Shown: positions 35,325-43,521 of the stretch, in pieces
How positions within the stretch are numbered: the stretch's first letter is position 1
Layout: each line of letters opens with the position of its first letter
DNA from: Alphaproteobacteria bacterium
GTDB taxonomy: Bacteria; Pseudomonadota; Alphaproteobacteria; Micropepsales; Micropepsaceae
Direction: 5' to 3'
DNA: 64,000 nucleotides
NCBI GenBank assembly: GCA_020852655.1
Contig: JADZAI010000074.1
Coordinates: 30,797 to 94,796 of the forward strand
The notes under the pieces: model-generated
Database searches by the model: none
What the model was told of the DNA's origin: nothing
Seen by the model: only the letters and a program-made list of their open reading frames with translations
Translations under genes and position numbers: made by a program

Positions 35325-36313
35325 GCGCGCCCTTCGAGGCCAGACCCATCCCCGAACAGGGCTTCTTCGGCAGCCTGTTCGGCCGCGTGCATCGCGAGGC
35401 GCTGCTGGCCGAGGTCGAGACGGCGCTCTCCGAGGCCGCCGACTGGGCGAATGTCACGCAAGGCGAGATCGCCGCGATCGAGTCGAAATATGGCGGAACG
35501 CTGCGGGAGAATGCGCGCAGCGAGGCGATGATGCTGGTCGTCCGGGCGGCGAACAGCCTCACCTCGCAGGCCGTGGTCGAGGGCGGTGCGGCGCGGCTGC
35601 GGACGCTCGCCGGTGCCCTGGGGCTGAGCGCCGAGGCCGAGACCGTCGTCCAGGCCCGGGCGCGGGCGGCGCTGGGCGAGGCGGCGCTGGCGCTGATCGC
35701 CGATGACGTGCTGACCGGCGAAGAACGCGCGGCGTGGGATCGCGCGGCGGAGAGCTGCGGCTTCGAGCCGGGGCAGGTGAACGCGATCCTGCGCGACGCG
35801 GTGGCGAAGCGGATGAAGGACGAGATCGCCGCGGCGGTTGCGGACGACCGGCTGACGGCGGCGGAGGAGCGGCGCATCGAGCAGCTCGGCCACGATCTCC
35901 AGGCGCAGTTCGATATCGACGAGGCGACGAAGGCCCAGCTCATCAAGGCGAAGCGGCTGTGGGCGGTCGAGGAGGGCAGCCTCGAGCCGGTCGACTCGCC
36001 GCTCGCCCTGCCGAAGACCGAGCTCTGTCTTTATGCCGGCTATGGCCAGGTGATGGAGCCGCGCACCCGGGGCGCCCGGTCGTTCACCCACTCCTACGGC
36101 GCGGGCGACATCGTGCTCACCACCAAGCGGCTGATCTTCAACGGCGGCGCGAAGAACATCGCGGTGCAGTTGAAATCGGTCGTCGACTTCGACGTCTATG
36201 ACGACGGCGTCGAAGTCCGGAGGGCGACCGGCAAACCGCTCACCTTCGCCCTCGGCAACAAGGACGAATGGTTCGCCCGCCTTTTCCAGCGCGCACGGCG
36301 CGACGCGGGTTAG
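35321..36313 (+). CDS. TerB-like helical protein with C-terminal PH-like domain
   Basis: A 330-residue cytosolic protein of unknown function. Two related helical modules, IADDVLTGEERAAWDRAAES and VADDRLTAAEERRIEQLGHD, look like TerB- or EF-like acidic helix pairs. The C-terminal 90 residues (GDIVLTTKRLIFNGGAKNIA, then FDVYDDGVEVRRATG) resemble a bacterial PH-like domain. The GTG start overlaps the cupin stop (GTGA). Its end overlaps the stop of the convergent acyl-CoA dehydrogenase by 4 bp. A role in membrane or tellurite/stress sensing is only a guess. Confidence 0.68.
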   Translation: MSAPFEARPIPEQGFFGSLFGRVHREALLAEVETALSEAADWANVTQGEIAAIESKYGGTLRENARSEAMMLVVRAANSLTSQAVVEGGAARLRTLAGALGLSAEAETVVQARARAALGEAALALIADDVLTGEERAAWDRAAESCGFEPGQVNAILRDAVAKRMKDEIAAAVADDRLTAAEERRIEQLGHDLQAQFDIDEATKAQLIKAKRLWAVEEGSLEPVDSPLALPKTELCLYAGYGQVMEPRTRGARSFTHSYGAGDIVLTTKRLIFNGGAKNIAVQLKSVVDFDVYDDGVEVRRATGKPLTFALGNKDEWFARLFQRARRDAG

Positions 36314-37464
36314 AGGCTCCGCGCGATCAGCACCTTCATGATCTCGTTGGTGCCGCCGTAGATTTTCTGGACGCGGGCGTCGCGGTACATGCGGGCGATC
36401 GGGTACTCGTTCATGTAGCCGTAGCCGCCGTGGAGCTGGAGGCAGGCGTCGACGATCTTGCACTGCTCGTCGGTCACCCACATCTTGGCCATCGAGGCGG
36501 TGTAGGCGTCGAGCTTGCCGGCCATCAACTGGCCGACGGCCCAGTTGCAGAAGACGCGCGCCACGATCGCCTTGGCCTTGCAGTCGGCGAGCACGAACTG
36601 GGTGTTCTGGAAGTCCATCACCGCCTTGCCGAACGCCTTGCGCTCGCGCGTATACTTGACGGTCTCGTCGATCGCCCGCTCGATCATCGCGATGCCCTGG
36701 AGGGCGATCTGGAGCCGTTCGGAGGGCAGGGCCTCCATCAGCGAGAAGAAGCCGCGGCCTTCGCCCTCGCCGAGGAGGTTCGCCGCCGGCACCTTCACGT
36801 CCTCGAAGAAGAGCTCGGAGGTGTCCTGCGAGTGCAGGCCGATCTTGTCGAGCTTGCGGCCGCGGCGGAAGCCTTCCACCTCGTCGGTCTCGACGCAGAC
36901 GAGGCTGATGCCTTTGGCGCCCTGGGTGGGGTCGGTTTTCGCCACCACGATAACGAAGTTGGCGGTGCCGCCATTGGTGATGAAGGTCTTGGCGCCGTTG
37001 ATGACGTAGCAATTGCCGTCCTTCTTCGCCGTCGTCTTCACCGACTGGAGGTCGCTGCCGGTGCCGGGTTCGGTCATCGCGATGGCGCCGATGAGTTCGC
37101 CTGTCGCCATGCGCGGCAGCCAGCGCTTCTTCTGCTCCTCGGTGCCGTAGGCCAGGATGTAGGGCGCGACGATGGCGTTGTGCAGCGAGGCGCCGAAGCC
37201 GCCGGCGCCGAGCTTGCCCCACACGTCGATCAGCACCGCGTCATGGGCGAAATTGCCGCCGGCGCCGCCGTATTCCTCGGGGACCTGCGGGCAGAGCAGG
37301 CCGGCATCGCCCGCCTTGCGCCACACCTCGCGCGGAATGCGGCCCTCCTCTTCCCATGTGTCGATGTGCGGCAGCAGTTCCTTCTCGGTGAACTTGATCG
37401 CGGCGTCCTCGAAGATCTGGAGGTCTTCGGTCATCCACTCGGGTTTTTCGATCGTGAGGCCCAT
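36310..37464 (-). CDS. Acyl-CoA dehydrogenase of the long-chain (LCAD/ACADL) type
   Basis: A 384-residue acyl-CoA dehydrogenase. AIAMTEPGTGSDLQSVKTTA binds FAD and substrate; the C-terminal QIYGGTNEIMK-like tail reads KIYGGTNEIMK, where most members have IYEGT. In mammalian LCAD the same IYGGT is found and the catalytic Glu lies on helix G instead; here MIERAIDETVKYTRERKAFG holds that Glu. The protein is thus active in all likelihood. Acts on acyl-CoA esters in beta-oxidation, transferring electrons to ETF. It stands convergent to the TerB-PH gene; its promoter is in 37465-37600. Confidence 0.9.
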   Translation of the reverse strand: MGLTIEKPEWMTEDLQIFEDAAIKFTEKELLPHIDTWEEEGRIPREVWRKAGDAGLLCPQVPEEYGGAGGNFAHDAVLIDVWGKLGAGGFGASLHNAIVAPYILAYGTEEQKKRWLPRMATGELIGAIAMTEPGTGSDLQSVKTTAKKDGNCYVINGAKTFITNGGTANFVIVVAKTDPTQGAKGISLVCVETDEVEGFRRGRKLDKIGLHSQDTSELFFEDVKVPAANLLGEGEGRGFFSLMEALPSERLQIALQGIAMIERAIDETVKYTRERKAFGKAVMDFQNTQFVLADCKAKAIVARVFCNWAVGQLMAGKLDAYTASMAKMWVTDEQCKIVDACLQLHGGYGYMNEYPIARMYRDARVQKIYGGTNEIMKVLIARSL

Positions 37465-37975
37465 GGCGTGATCCTTCAGTCAATGGCGTTCCGCCGTCGC
37501 AGATAGCGGCAAACGGCCGCCGGGGCACGCGCAGATTTCGCGGGCGGGAGGGGCAGGCACAGCGGCGCGCGGGTATTCGTTTTCCACTTTTTCCCTTTTT
37601 TCGTTTCGCCCGGCATGGGTTCGAATGGGCTGATGCCTCGGCCTATGGCGGAAAAGTGCGGGCTCGCGGCCCATATTCGAACCTGCGTGCGCGCGAGTTA
37701 TGCACAGGGGCGCCGCAGCATAGACGCGGGGAGTCTCGCCGATTTCGCCATCTGCCGTTGCTGCTGCCACTTCATCCCTCCCTTCACGCCCAAGCCGGCC
37801 AACCCTCCAACGTAGGATCAAAAGCTCATGCGACAAGGGGGTGGCGGCGCGGCCGGTGTTTCCGCGGGCCGTAGACGCGGGGCCGGATGGCGCTGGCGTC
37901 TGAGACTGTTTCCGCCCCGCGGGGCGAAGCGGCACGGCCGCAAGGCCGGGTCGATGAGGGGCTAGGGCGGGTGCA
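37465..37975. other. Gene-poor stretch upstream of the LCAD-type gene
   Basis: About 510 bp without a supportable gene. It includes T-rich runs near 37580-37605 that fit the promoter side of the acyl-CoA dehydrogenase, an inverted repeat (37618-37683) and, at its right end, GC-rich low-conservation sequence that merges with the broken DUF2442-HTH gene. Short open frames here show no domain or ribosome binding site. Confidence 0.5.
37618..37683. repeat. Imperfect inverted repeat
   Basis: GGTTCGAATGGGC (37618-37630) faces GCCCATATTCGAACC (37669-37683): complementary apart from a 2-base insertion, with a 38-nt loop. Role unknown; it might be an RNA hairpin or a remnant of a mobile element end. 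Confidence 0.55.
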
Positions 37976-38295
37976 CCCGAGGCCGAGGGCCTGGGCGGCG
38001 GCTTCCTGGGTGAGGCCGTGGGTTTTCATTCAGGCGCGGAAGGCCAGTGCCGGCATGAGCTCGCCGGACTGCTCGGCGGCCCAGCGGCGAAGCTGCGGCG
38101 CTCCGAAGTCGATACCTGAGGCCACTCCAGCGACCAGCCGTCGACGCCGATCTGGACGCGCGCGAATTGCTTCGGCTTGCGAAGCGCGGAGAGGGCGTTG
38201 TGTCCGATGATCTCTGCGAAATCGACGGAAGCCGCGTGGCCGTCGTCCCACGCGATCTCGAGTCGCGTCGGACCGGTGACGGCAACCGAAGTCAT
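37976..38295 (-). pseudogene. Broken DUF2442 plus HTH protein
   Basis: Starting at an ATG at 38295, the sequence reads a good DUF2442 domain (ARVQIGVDGWSLEWP near its end) until about 38120, where the frame shifts: the matching continuation GIDFGAPQLRRWAAEQSGEL is in another frame, so one base is lost. That frame then hits TGA at 38030-38032 in RA-stop-MKTHGLTQEAAAQALGLG, where intact DUF2442-HTH fusions would have Trp; the following HTH start (TQEAAAQALGL) is cut short after about 18 residues. So there are three lesions: frameshift, nonsense codon and lost 3' end. A sequencing error could explain the frameshift, but not all three. Confidence 0.7.
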
Positions 38296-38329
38296 CTTGC
38301 CGATCGCATGATGCGCTCTCCGGGCTCCT

Positions 38330-38524
38330 TTAGGCGCGGGGTATATCGATATCATGCTTGCGCAGGCGCGCTGAGGCCTTGCCCACGACATCGGGCGGAA
38401 AGCGGCTGCGATGGCGCATAACGATGTACTCGCCAGTGAATTCCGGCAGGCCGGCATCAACGAGAAGCTGAAACCCTTGAGTTTCCTTCTTTGCATTCAT
38501 CCAATCGATCAGGGATTGATACAC
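38330..38524 (-). CDS. Orphan small ORF
   Basis: A 64-residue reading frame with GTG start, YQSLIDWMNAKKETQGFQLL at the N-terminus and RFPPDVVGKASARLRKHDID at the end. No family is recognised. It lies 34 bp upstream of the broken DUF2442-HTH gene on the same strand and 15 bp downstream of another orphan ORF. Low GC for this genome and the position inside a degraded patch suggest horizontally acquired or decaying DNA. Confidence 0.35.
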   Translation of the reverse strand: MYQSLIDWMNAKKETQGFQLLVDAGLPEFTGEYIVMRHRSRFPPDVVGKASARLRKHDIDIPRA

Positions 38525-38539
38525 GCCAACCCGATCGAG

Positions 38540-38818
38540 TTATTGGCGTGTCCTTGAGGCTGGCTGGTTGCGGCCGTTCTTCTCGGAGAGCAGTTGCTCA
38601 TAGGCAGCGAGCATGGCGTAGAAATCCGCCACGAGGGGATCGCCAAGATCGCTCATTGCATTGCCCGACAGCATGCAGAGCCGTCGAAACACCACATTGT
38701 ATTCCGACACCAGTCCTCGCGCCTTCAGTCGGGCAAGAACGGTCCGGCACTCAGCCGCCGTCTTCGGGGCTTCGACGCAGTACATGGCACCCGTTGCTGC
38801 TGAGACATCGCGCAGCAT
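38540..38818 (-). CDS. Orphan small ORF, possibly coupled to its neighbour
   Basis: A 92-residue reading frame with ATG start and a GGAG four bases upstream. It is rich in helices by composition (AECRTVLARLKARGLVSEYN). No family is recognised. It forms a same-strand string with the 64-codon ORF and the DUF2442-HTH remnant, reminiscent of a small multi-gene accessory unit such as a toxin-antitoxin-like locus, but no toxin or antitoxin domain can be named. Confidence 0.42.
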   Translation of the reverse strand: MLRDVSAATGAMYCVEAPKTAAECRTVLARLKARGLVSEYNVVFRRLCMLSGNAMSDLGDPLVADFYAMLAAYEQLLSEKNGRNQPASRTRQ

Positions 38819-38932
38819 TCAACTCCGTGAAGGCCAATCGCTGAATGGGACCGGTTGCCGCGGGTTCAAGCGGTGCACTGGCCCCGAACTGCGTGGGGTG
38901 CCCTATTCGTCATGCGGCGCGGATGGTGCCGG

Positions 38933-40414
38933 TCAAAGGCTCTGGAGCACCTCGGCGGCGGCGCGGTCGCCGGAGCGGATGGCGCCTTCGATGTAGCCGC
39001 CCCAGACGTCGGAGGTTTCGGTGCCCGCCCAGTGGATGCGTCCGACCGGGTCGAGCAGGGCCGGGCCGAAGGCGGTCAGCACGCCCGGGCCGGGCGCCGC
39101 GACATAGCCGCCGCGGTGCAGCGGGGCGCGCGTCCAGACCTCTTCGAGATAGCCGGCCGGCGTCAGCGCGGCCTCGCCGAGATAGAGCGCGATGTCCTTC
39201 AGCACCTGGGCGCGCCGGTCTTCCGGCGTGCGATCGGCCCAGCGCTGGGCGGGGCCGCCGTCGAAGAAGCCGACGAGCGCGCCGGCGCCGCCGCTGCGCG
39301 GCGAATGGTCGAACCAGGGGCCGAACTCGGTCCGGTCGGACAGCACGAGCCCCGTGAGGCCCTGCTCGCGCCAGAACGGCGTCGCATAGGCGACATGCAC
39401 CTTGATGACGCAGCCGAGCGGCATGCGCTGGGTCAGTCCGTCGCGGAGGGCCGGCAAGGCGGGTTCGTAGCGGATGCGGCCGGCAAGCGAAGGCGGCGCG
39501 GTGACGATGACGCGGCGGCCCCGCCACGCGCCGCGCGCTGTCGTGACCGTGACGCCGGCATCGTCCTGGGCGATCGAGAGGACCGGGGCATCGAGGATCA
39601 CGGCGTCGCCGAGATCGGCCGCCAAGCGTTCCGCAATCTGCCAGGCGCCGCCTTCGAACAGCGAATCCTGGGCGCCGCCGCGCGTCGCGATGAGCGGCGC
39701 GAAACCACCCGCCGCAGCGGCATAGGCGACGAAGGCGAGGAACGACACCTGGCTCGGCTCCGCCGAAAGCAGGGCGCGGACCAGAAGCCGCAGCGTCGCG
39801 CGCACCGCCTCGGTCTGCGCATTCGCGACGATCCAGGTCTCGATGGTCTGCGCATCCAGCGCGGCGGCGTCGGCCGCCTCCCAAGAGCGCGGCATCGTGA
39901 TCTTCGCCGCCAGCGCTTCGATTGCGCCGACGACGGCGCCGAATTCCGCCATGGCCGCGGGGTCCAGCGCCGGCGTCTCGCCTTCATAGCTTTCGCGATG
40001 GCCGGCGATGTCGGCGATGTTCTTGCCGGTCGTGTATTGCTGGTAGGTCGCGACCCCGAGCTCCGCCGCCAAGGCGAGCAGGCTCGTCTGGGTCGGGCCG
40101 ACCCACTGGCCGCCGAGATCGACGACCTCGCCGTTGAGCCGGCCGGGCTTGGTCCGGCCGCCGACCCGGTCGTCGGCCTCCAGCACGACGACGCTGCGCC
40201 CCGCGGCGCGCAGCCGGCGGGCCGCGATGAGACCGGCGAAGCCGGCGCCTACGATGACGACATCGACGCTCGCCTGGACCGCGCCGGTGCTCTCGCTTGC
40301 AGCCGCAACCGTAGCTGCCGCCGGCAGGGCGGCGAGCCCGGCGAGACCTGCGGCGCCGAAGCCAAGCGCCGCACGGCGCGAGGGCCACAGCCCGGCCCGA
40401 TCGTCAGTTTCCAT
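38933..40414 (-). CDS. Flavin monoamine oxidase family protein, Tat-exported
   Basis: A 493-residue flavoprotein. SRRAALGFG at the N-terminus with the following hydrophobic stretch is a twin-arginine signal. FAD motifs are VDVVIVGAGFAGLIAARRLR and VVVLEADDRVGGRTKPGRL; the C-terminal GRIHWAGTETSDVWGGYIEG is the amine oxidase FAD-binding end (Cys of covalently bound FAD in MAO is replaced by Thr/Ser here, so non-covalent FAD is expected). Oxidises an amine, with oxygen giving peroxide. It is divergent from a TetR gene across a double palindromic operator. Confidence 0.87.
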   Translation of the reverse strand: METDDRAGLWPSRRAALGFGAAGLAGLAALPAAATVAAASESTGAVQASVDVVIVGAGFAGLIAARRLRAAGRSVVVLEADDRVGGRTKPGRLNGEVVDLGGQWVGPTQTSLLALAAELGVATYQQYTTGKNIADIAGHRESYEGETPALDPAAMAEFGAVVGAIEALAAKITMPRSWEAADAAALDAQTIETWIVANAQTEAVRATLRLLVRALLSAEPSQVSFLAFVAYAAAAGGFAPLIATRGGAQDSLFEGGAWQIAERLAADLGDAVILDAPVLSIAQDDAGVTVTTARGAWRGRRVIVTAPPSLAGRIRYEPALPALRDGLTQRMPLGCVIKVHVAYATPFWREQGLTGLVLSDRTEFGPWFDHSPRSGGAGALVGFFDGGPAQRWADRTPEDRRAQVLKDIALYLGEAALTPAGYLEEVWTRAPLHRGGYVAAPGPGVLTAFGPALLDPVGRIHWAGTETSDVWGGYIEGAIRSGDRAAAEVLQSL

Positions 40415-40480
40415 GGCACATCTCCCGAACGCTCATCTCGTCTCTCCCCGGAACTGGACCCGGCTCGTGCTGGCCGGTAG

Positions 40481-40526
40481 GTTCTCGTACAAGTACGGAT
40501 GAAGTTATTCGTACTTGTACGAGAAC
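40481..40526. promoter_or_regulatory. Double TetR operator between amine oxidase and tetR
   Basis: A perfect 17-bp inverted repeat with a 12-nt spacer: GTTCTCGTACAAGTACG (40481-40497) and its complement (40510-40526). Each arm contains its own small palindrome, CGTAC-AA-GTACG and CGTAC-TT-GTACG, so it offers two TetR-size operators on one symmetric axis. It lies 40 bp before tetR and 67 bp before the amine oxidase start, so one TetR could control both promoters. Confidence 0.8.
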
Positions 40527-40565
40527 GTCAAGCCGGTTCCTGTGGGGGCCGGACGGGGAGGCAGG

Positions 40566-41165
40566 ATGGAGACGCGACGCCGCGCGGGCGTGCCGAAGGC
40601 GCAGCGCCGGGAAGAGGGCCGCGGACGCATCCTCGAAGCGGCCCGTATACTGTTCGAGGCGGGCGGCGCCGAGGCGCTGAGCATCCGCGCCATCGCCGCC
40701 CGCGCCGGGATGCCGGCGATGACGCTCTACAGCTATTTCCCCAGCAAGACCGCGATCGTCCGGGCGCTGTGGTCGCAGGCCTTCGCGCCCCTGTTTGCCG
40801 AGATGGAAGCGGCGGAAGCCTCCGAAAGCGATCCGGCGGCGCGGCTGCGCAAGGTCGCGCAGGTCCTGGTCGACTATTGGCTGCGCTTTCCCGACCGCTA
40901 CCGCATCGTCTTCCTGATCGAGGACCGGCGCGAGCGGGCGGACGACCGCTGGTTCATCGAGGAGACCGACGTCGTCCCCGCCTATCTGCGCTTCGGGCCG
41001 CTCATCGCGGCGGCGCGGGGCGACCCGGGGGGCGATCATGCGCGCGAGGGCGAGGCGCTGATCTGCGCGCTCACCGGCGTGGTGCACATGCTGGTGACGG
41101 TGAGCGAGTATCCCTGGGCGCGCAGCGAGACCTATGTCGAGGTGATCGTGCGCGCCTTCTGCTGA
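40566..41165 (+). CDS. TetR family transcriptional regulator
   Basis: A 199-residue regulator with the HTH ILEAARILFEAGGAEALSIR and AARAGMPAMTLYSYFPSKTA, whose LYSYFPSK is the recognition helix ending. The C-terminal ligand domain is unclassified. The ATG at 40566 follows GGGGAGGCAGG; a TTG 51 bp further up lies inside the operator and is rejected. It probably represses the divergent amine oxidase and itself through 40481-40526, with an amine-type inducer (inference). Confidence 0.87.
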   Translation: METRRRAGVPKAQRREEGRGRILEAARILFEAGGAEALSIRAIAARAGMPAMTLYSYFPSKTAIVRALWSQAFAPLFAEMEAAEASESDPAARLRKVAQVLVDYWLRFPDRYRIVFLIEDRRERADDRWFIEETDVVPAYLRFGPLIAAARGDPGGDHAREGEALICALTGVVHMLVTVSEYPWARSETYVEVIVRAFC

Positions 41166-41181
41166 GCCGCCCGGGGAGGGA

Positions 41182-42177
41182 TCAGAGTTCGGTCAGGAGA
41201 TAGAACGCGGCGCCGGCGAGGGCCGAGGCGGGCAGGGTGAGCACCCAGGCCGTGACGATCGACGAGGCGACGTTCCAGCGCACCGCCGAGGCCCGCCGGG
41301 CGGCGCCGACGCCGACGATCGCGCCGGTGATGGTGTGCGTCGTCGAGACCGGCACGCCGAGCCAGGTCGCGCCGAACAGCGTGGCGGCGCCCGCCGTCTC
41401 GGCGCAGAAGCCCTGGAAGGGCTGGAGCCGGGTGATGCGCGAACCCATCGTATGCACGATACGCCAGCCGCCCAGCAGCGTGCCGAGCGCCATCGCCGCC
41501 TGGCACGCGATGACGACCCAGAAGGGGACGTGGAAGCCGCCCTCCAGCAGCCCCTGCGAGTAGAGCAGGACGGCGATGATGCCCATCGTCTTCTGCGCGT
41601 CGTTGCCGCCGTGGCCGAGCGAATAGAGCGCCGCCGAGAGCAACTGCATGCGCCGGGCGAGCGTGTCGGCGCCGCTCGGCGTCGCCCGCACGAAGGCCCA
41701 CGACATCACCAGCACGAGAACCAGTGCGAGGAGGAGGCCGACCATCGGCGAGAGGAAGATCGCGACCGCGGTCTTCAGGACGCCCCCGGCGACGATAACC
41801 GAGAAGCCGCCCTTCATCGCGCCGGCGCCGATCAGCCCGCCGATCAGCGCATGGCTGCTGCTCGACGGGATACCGAGATGCCAGGTGATCAGGTTCCAGG
41901 CGATCGCCCCCATCAGCGCGCCGAACACGACCGAGGCGTCGATGACGTCGGCGGTGACGATGCCGACGCCGATGGTCTCGGCGACGTGCAGGCCGAAGAA
42001 GAGGAAGGCGATGAAGTTGAAGAAGGCCGCCCAGGCGACGGCGAATTGCGGGCTGAGCACGCGGGTCGAGACGACCGTCGCGATCGAGTTGGCCGCGTCG
42101 TGCAGGCCGTTCAGGAAGTCGAAGGCAAGCGCTACGCCGATGAGCGCGACGAGGAGCGTCGGGGAGAGGATGTCCAT
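41182..42177 (-). CDS. pitA: Low-affinity inorganic phosphate transporter, PiT family
   Basis: A 331-residue membrane protein of the PiT family, with NGLHDAANSIATVVSTRVL near the N-terminus and GHGGNDAQKTMGII in the second half, the two family signatures. About ten hydrophobic segments are expected; it is shorter than E. coli PitA (about 500), a common length in this group. It symports phosphate, probably as a metal-phosphate complex, with protons. It is encoded directly after the DUF47 protein; the stop of that gene abuts its ATG. Confidence 0.92.
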   Translation of the reverse strand: MDILSPTLLVALIGVALAFDFLNGLHDAANSIATVVSTRVLSPQFAVAWAAFFNFIAFLFFGLHVAETIGVGIVTADVIDASVVFGALMGAIAWNLITWHLGIPSSSSHALIGGLIGAGAMKGGFSVIVAGGVLKTAVAIFLSPMVGLLLALVLVLVMSWAFVRATPSGADTLARRMQLLSAALYSLGHGGNDAQKTMGIIAVLLYSQGLLEGGFHVPFWVVIACQAAMALGTLLGGWRIVHTMGSRITRLQPFQGFCAETAGAATLFGATWLGVPVSTTHTITGAIVGVGAARRASAVRWNVASSIVTAWVLTLPASALAGAAFYLLTEL

Positions 42178-42822
42178 CTAGGCGTGATCGATCGAGAGGC
42201 CCTGGACCTCGTTCGCCACATCCTCGAAGCGGTCCATGATCTTCTCGAGGTGGCTGAAGATCTCCTGCCCGATGATGAAGCGCATGGGCGCGTCGCGGCT
42301 GTCGTGGAAGAGTTCCTTGAGGCCGGCGTCGTGCTGCGCGTCGGCCTGGCCTTCGAGCTGGACGATGCGCTCGGTGAGGCCGTGCAGCAGCGCACCGTTG
42401 TGGCCGATGTCGCGCAGCAGCGGCATGGTCTCGGCGGTGAGCCGCGCGGTCGCGAGGATGGTGTCGCCCATCGCCAGCATCGTGGGGCGGAACTCCTTGA
42501 CGTCGAAAAGGGTGATCGCCTTGGCGGTCTGGTTCATCTGGTCGATCGCGTCGTCCATGGAGCCGATGAGGCTGGTGATCGCGCTGCGGTCGAAGGGCGT
42601 GATGAAGGTGCGCCGGACGCATTGCAGGACGTCGCGGGTGAGGTCGTCGGCCTGCTGCTCCAGGATGACGATCTCGGCGCAGTTGCGCGCGATCTCGGAA
42701 CCCCGGCTGCGCAGCAGCTTGCCCAGCGCTTCGGCCCCCGAAACCAGCACGGCGGCGTGCTGTTCGAAGAGCGCGAAGAAGCGGTCCTCCCTCGGCATCA
42801 GCCAGCGGAAAATCTTGAGCAT
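42178..42822 (-). CDS. DUF47 family phosphate transport regulator (PhoU-like)
   Basis: A 214-residue helical PhoU-fold protein. IFRWLMPREDRFFALFEQHA is the family N-terminus; the body has paired helices with acidic metal-binding stretches such as EIVILEQQADDLTRDVL. DUF47 genes are nearly always beside a PiT transporter, where they are thought to control it. The start at 42822 was preferred over an ATG 33 bp upstream because of the family N-terminus and a GCAGGA box. Confidence 0.9.
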   Translation of the reverse strand: MLKIFRWLMPREDRFFALFEQHAAVLVSGAEALGKLLRSRGSEIARNCAEIVILEQQADDLTRDVLQCVRRTFITPFDRSAITSLIGSMDDAIDQMNQTAKAITLFDVKEFRPTMLAMGDTILATARLTAETMPLLRDIGHNGALLHGLTERIVQLEGQADAQHDAGLKELFHDSRDAPMRFIIGQEIFSHLEKIMDRFEDVANEVQGLSIDHA

Positions 42823-43014
42823 GTCCTGCCGGCCCCCTGTGCCTGCCCGGCGCATGGTCGCTACAAGAGGTGCGCGTGGAAGGCAACGTGCCCGCGCCGC
42901 CCCCGGATTCGGGCCGAAATCGGGCCTGCGCGGACCGGCGGCGCGCGGTCCTGCCTCGGCCGCGGACGCACGACTCGGTCCAGCGGCGGCCGGTCAGACG
43001 GGAGGAAGGCGGGC

Positions 43015-43521
43015 ATGAGGCTGCGGCGGGCGGGCGAGGGCGACATCGCATTCCTGATGGAGGCGGAGCGCGGCGAGGGCTATGAGCGGCTGGTCGGCCA
43101 GTCCGGGGCGGCGCAGCACAGGGCCTGGCTTGCCGACCCGGCGATGGCCTGCCTGATCGCCGCGCGGGACGGCGAAGCGGACGGCGGCTTCATCCTGCTC
43201 TCCGGCCTCGGCAACGTGCATGACGGGGTCTGCATGAAGCGCATCGTCGCGGCGCGGCCCGATGGTGGCTTCGGCACGGCGATGGTGCGGGCGGGGCTCG
43301 ACTGGGTGTTCGGCGAGACCGAGGCGCCGCGCGTCTGGCTCGACACGCTCCGCCACAACACCCGCGCGGCGCATGTCTATCGCAAGGTCGGCTTCGTCGA
43401 GGAGGGCGTCTTCCGCGCCGCCTACCGGATGCCCGACGGCAGCCGCGCCGACCGCATCGTCTTCGGCATGCTGCGGCCCGAATGGCAGGCGCTCAGGGAT
43501 ATTCCGGCGGTTGGCCGCTGA
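43015..43521 (+). CDS. GNAT family N-acetyltransferase
   Basis: A 168-residue GNAT. The N-terminus MRLRRAGEGDIAFLMEAER and the segment GGFGTAMVRAGLDWVFGE (acetyl-CoA binding) are followed by HNTRAAHVYRKVGFVEEGVF, the classic RimJ/RimL-like ending with Tyr. The start follows GGAGGAAGG. Target unknown. Its last 29 bp overlap the convergent polysaccharide deacetylase gene. Confidence 0.88.
   Translation: MRLRRAGEGDIAFLMEAERGEGYERLVGQSGAAQHRAWLADPAMACLIAARDGEADGGFILLSGLGNVHDGVCMKRIVAARPDGGFGTAMVRAGLDWVFGETEAPRVWLDTLRHNTRAAHVYRKVGFVEEGVFRAAYRMPDGSRADRIVFGMLRPEWQALRDIPAVGR

Noticed and set aside
37698..37706. DnaA-box-like TTATGCACA
   Set aside because: Single 9-mer; no cluster, AT-rich unwinding region or dnaA/origin genes nearby.
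41335..43521. 728-codon open frame on the plus strand
   Set aside because: It is antisense to PiT and DUF47 for most of its length. Only the last 168 codons, from 43015, are a real gene (GNAT).
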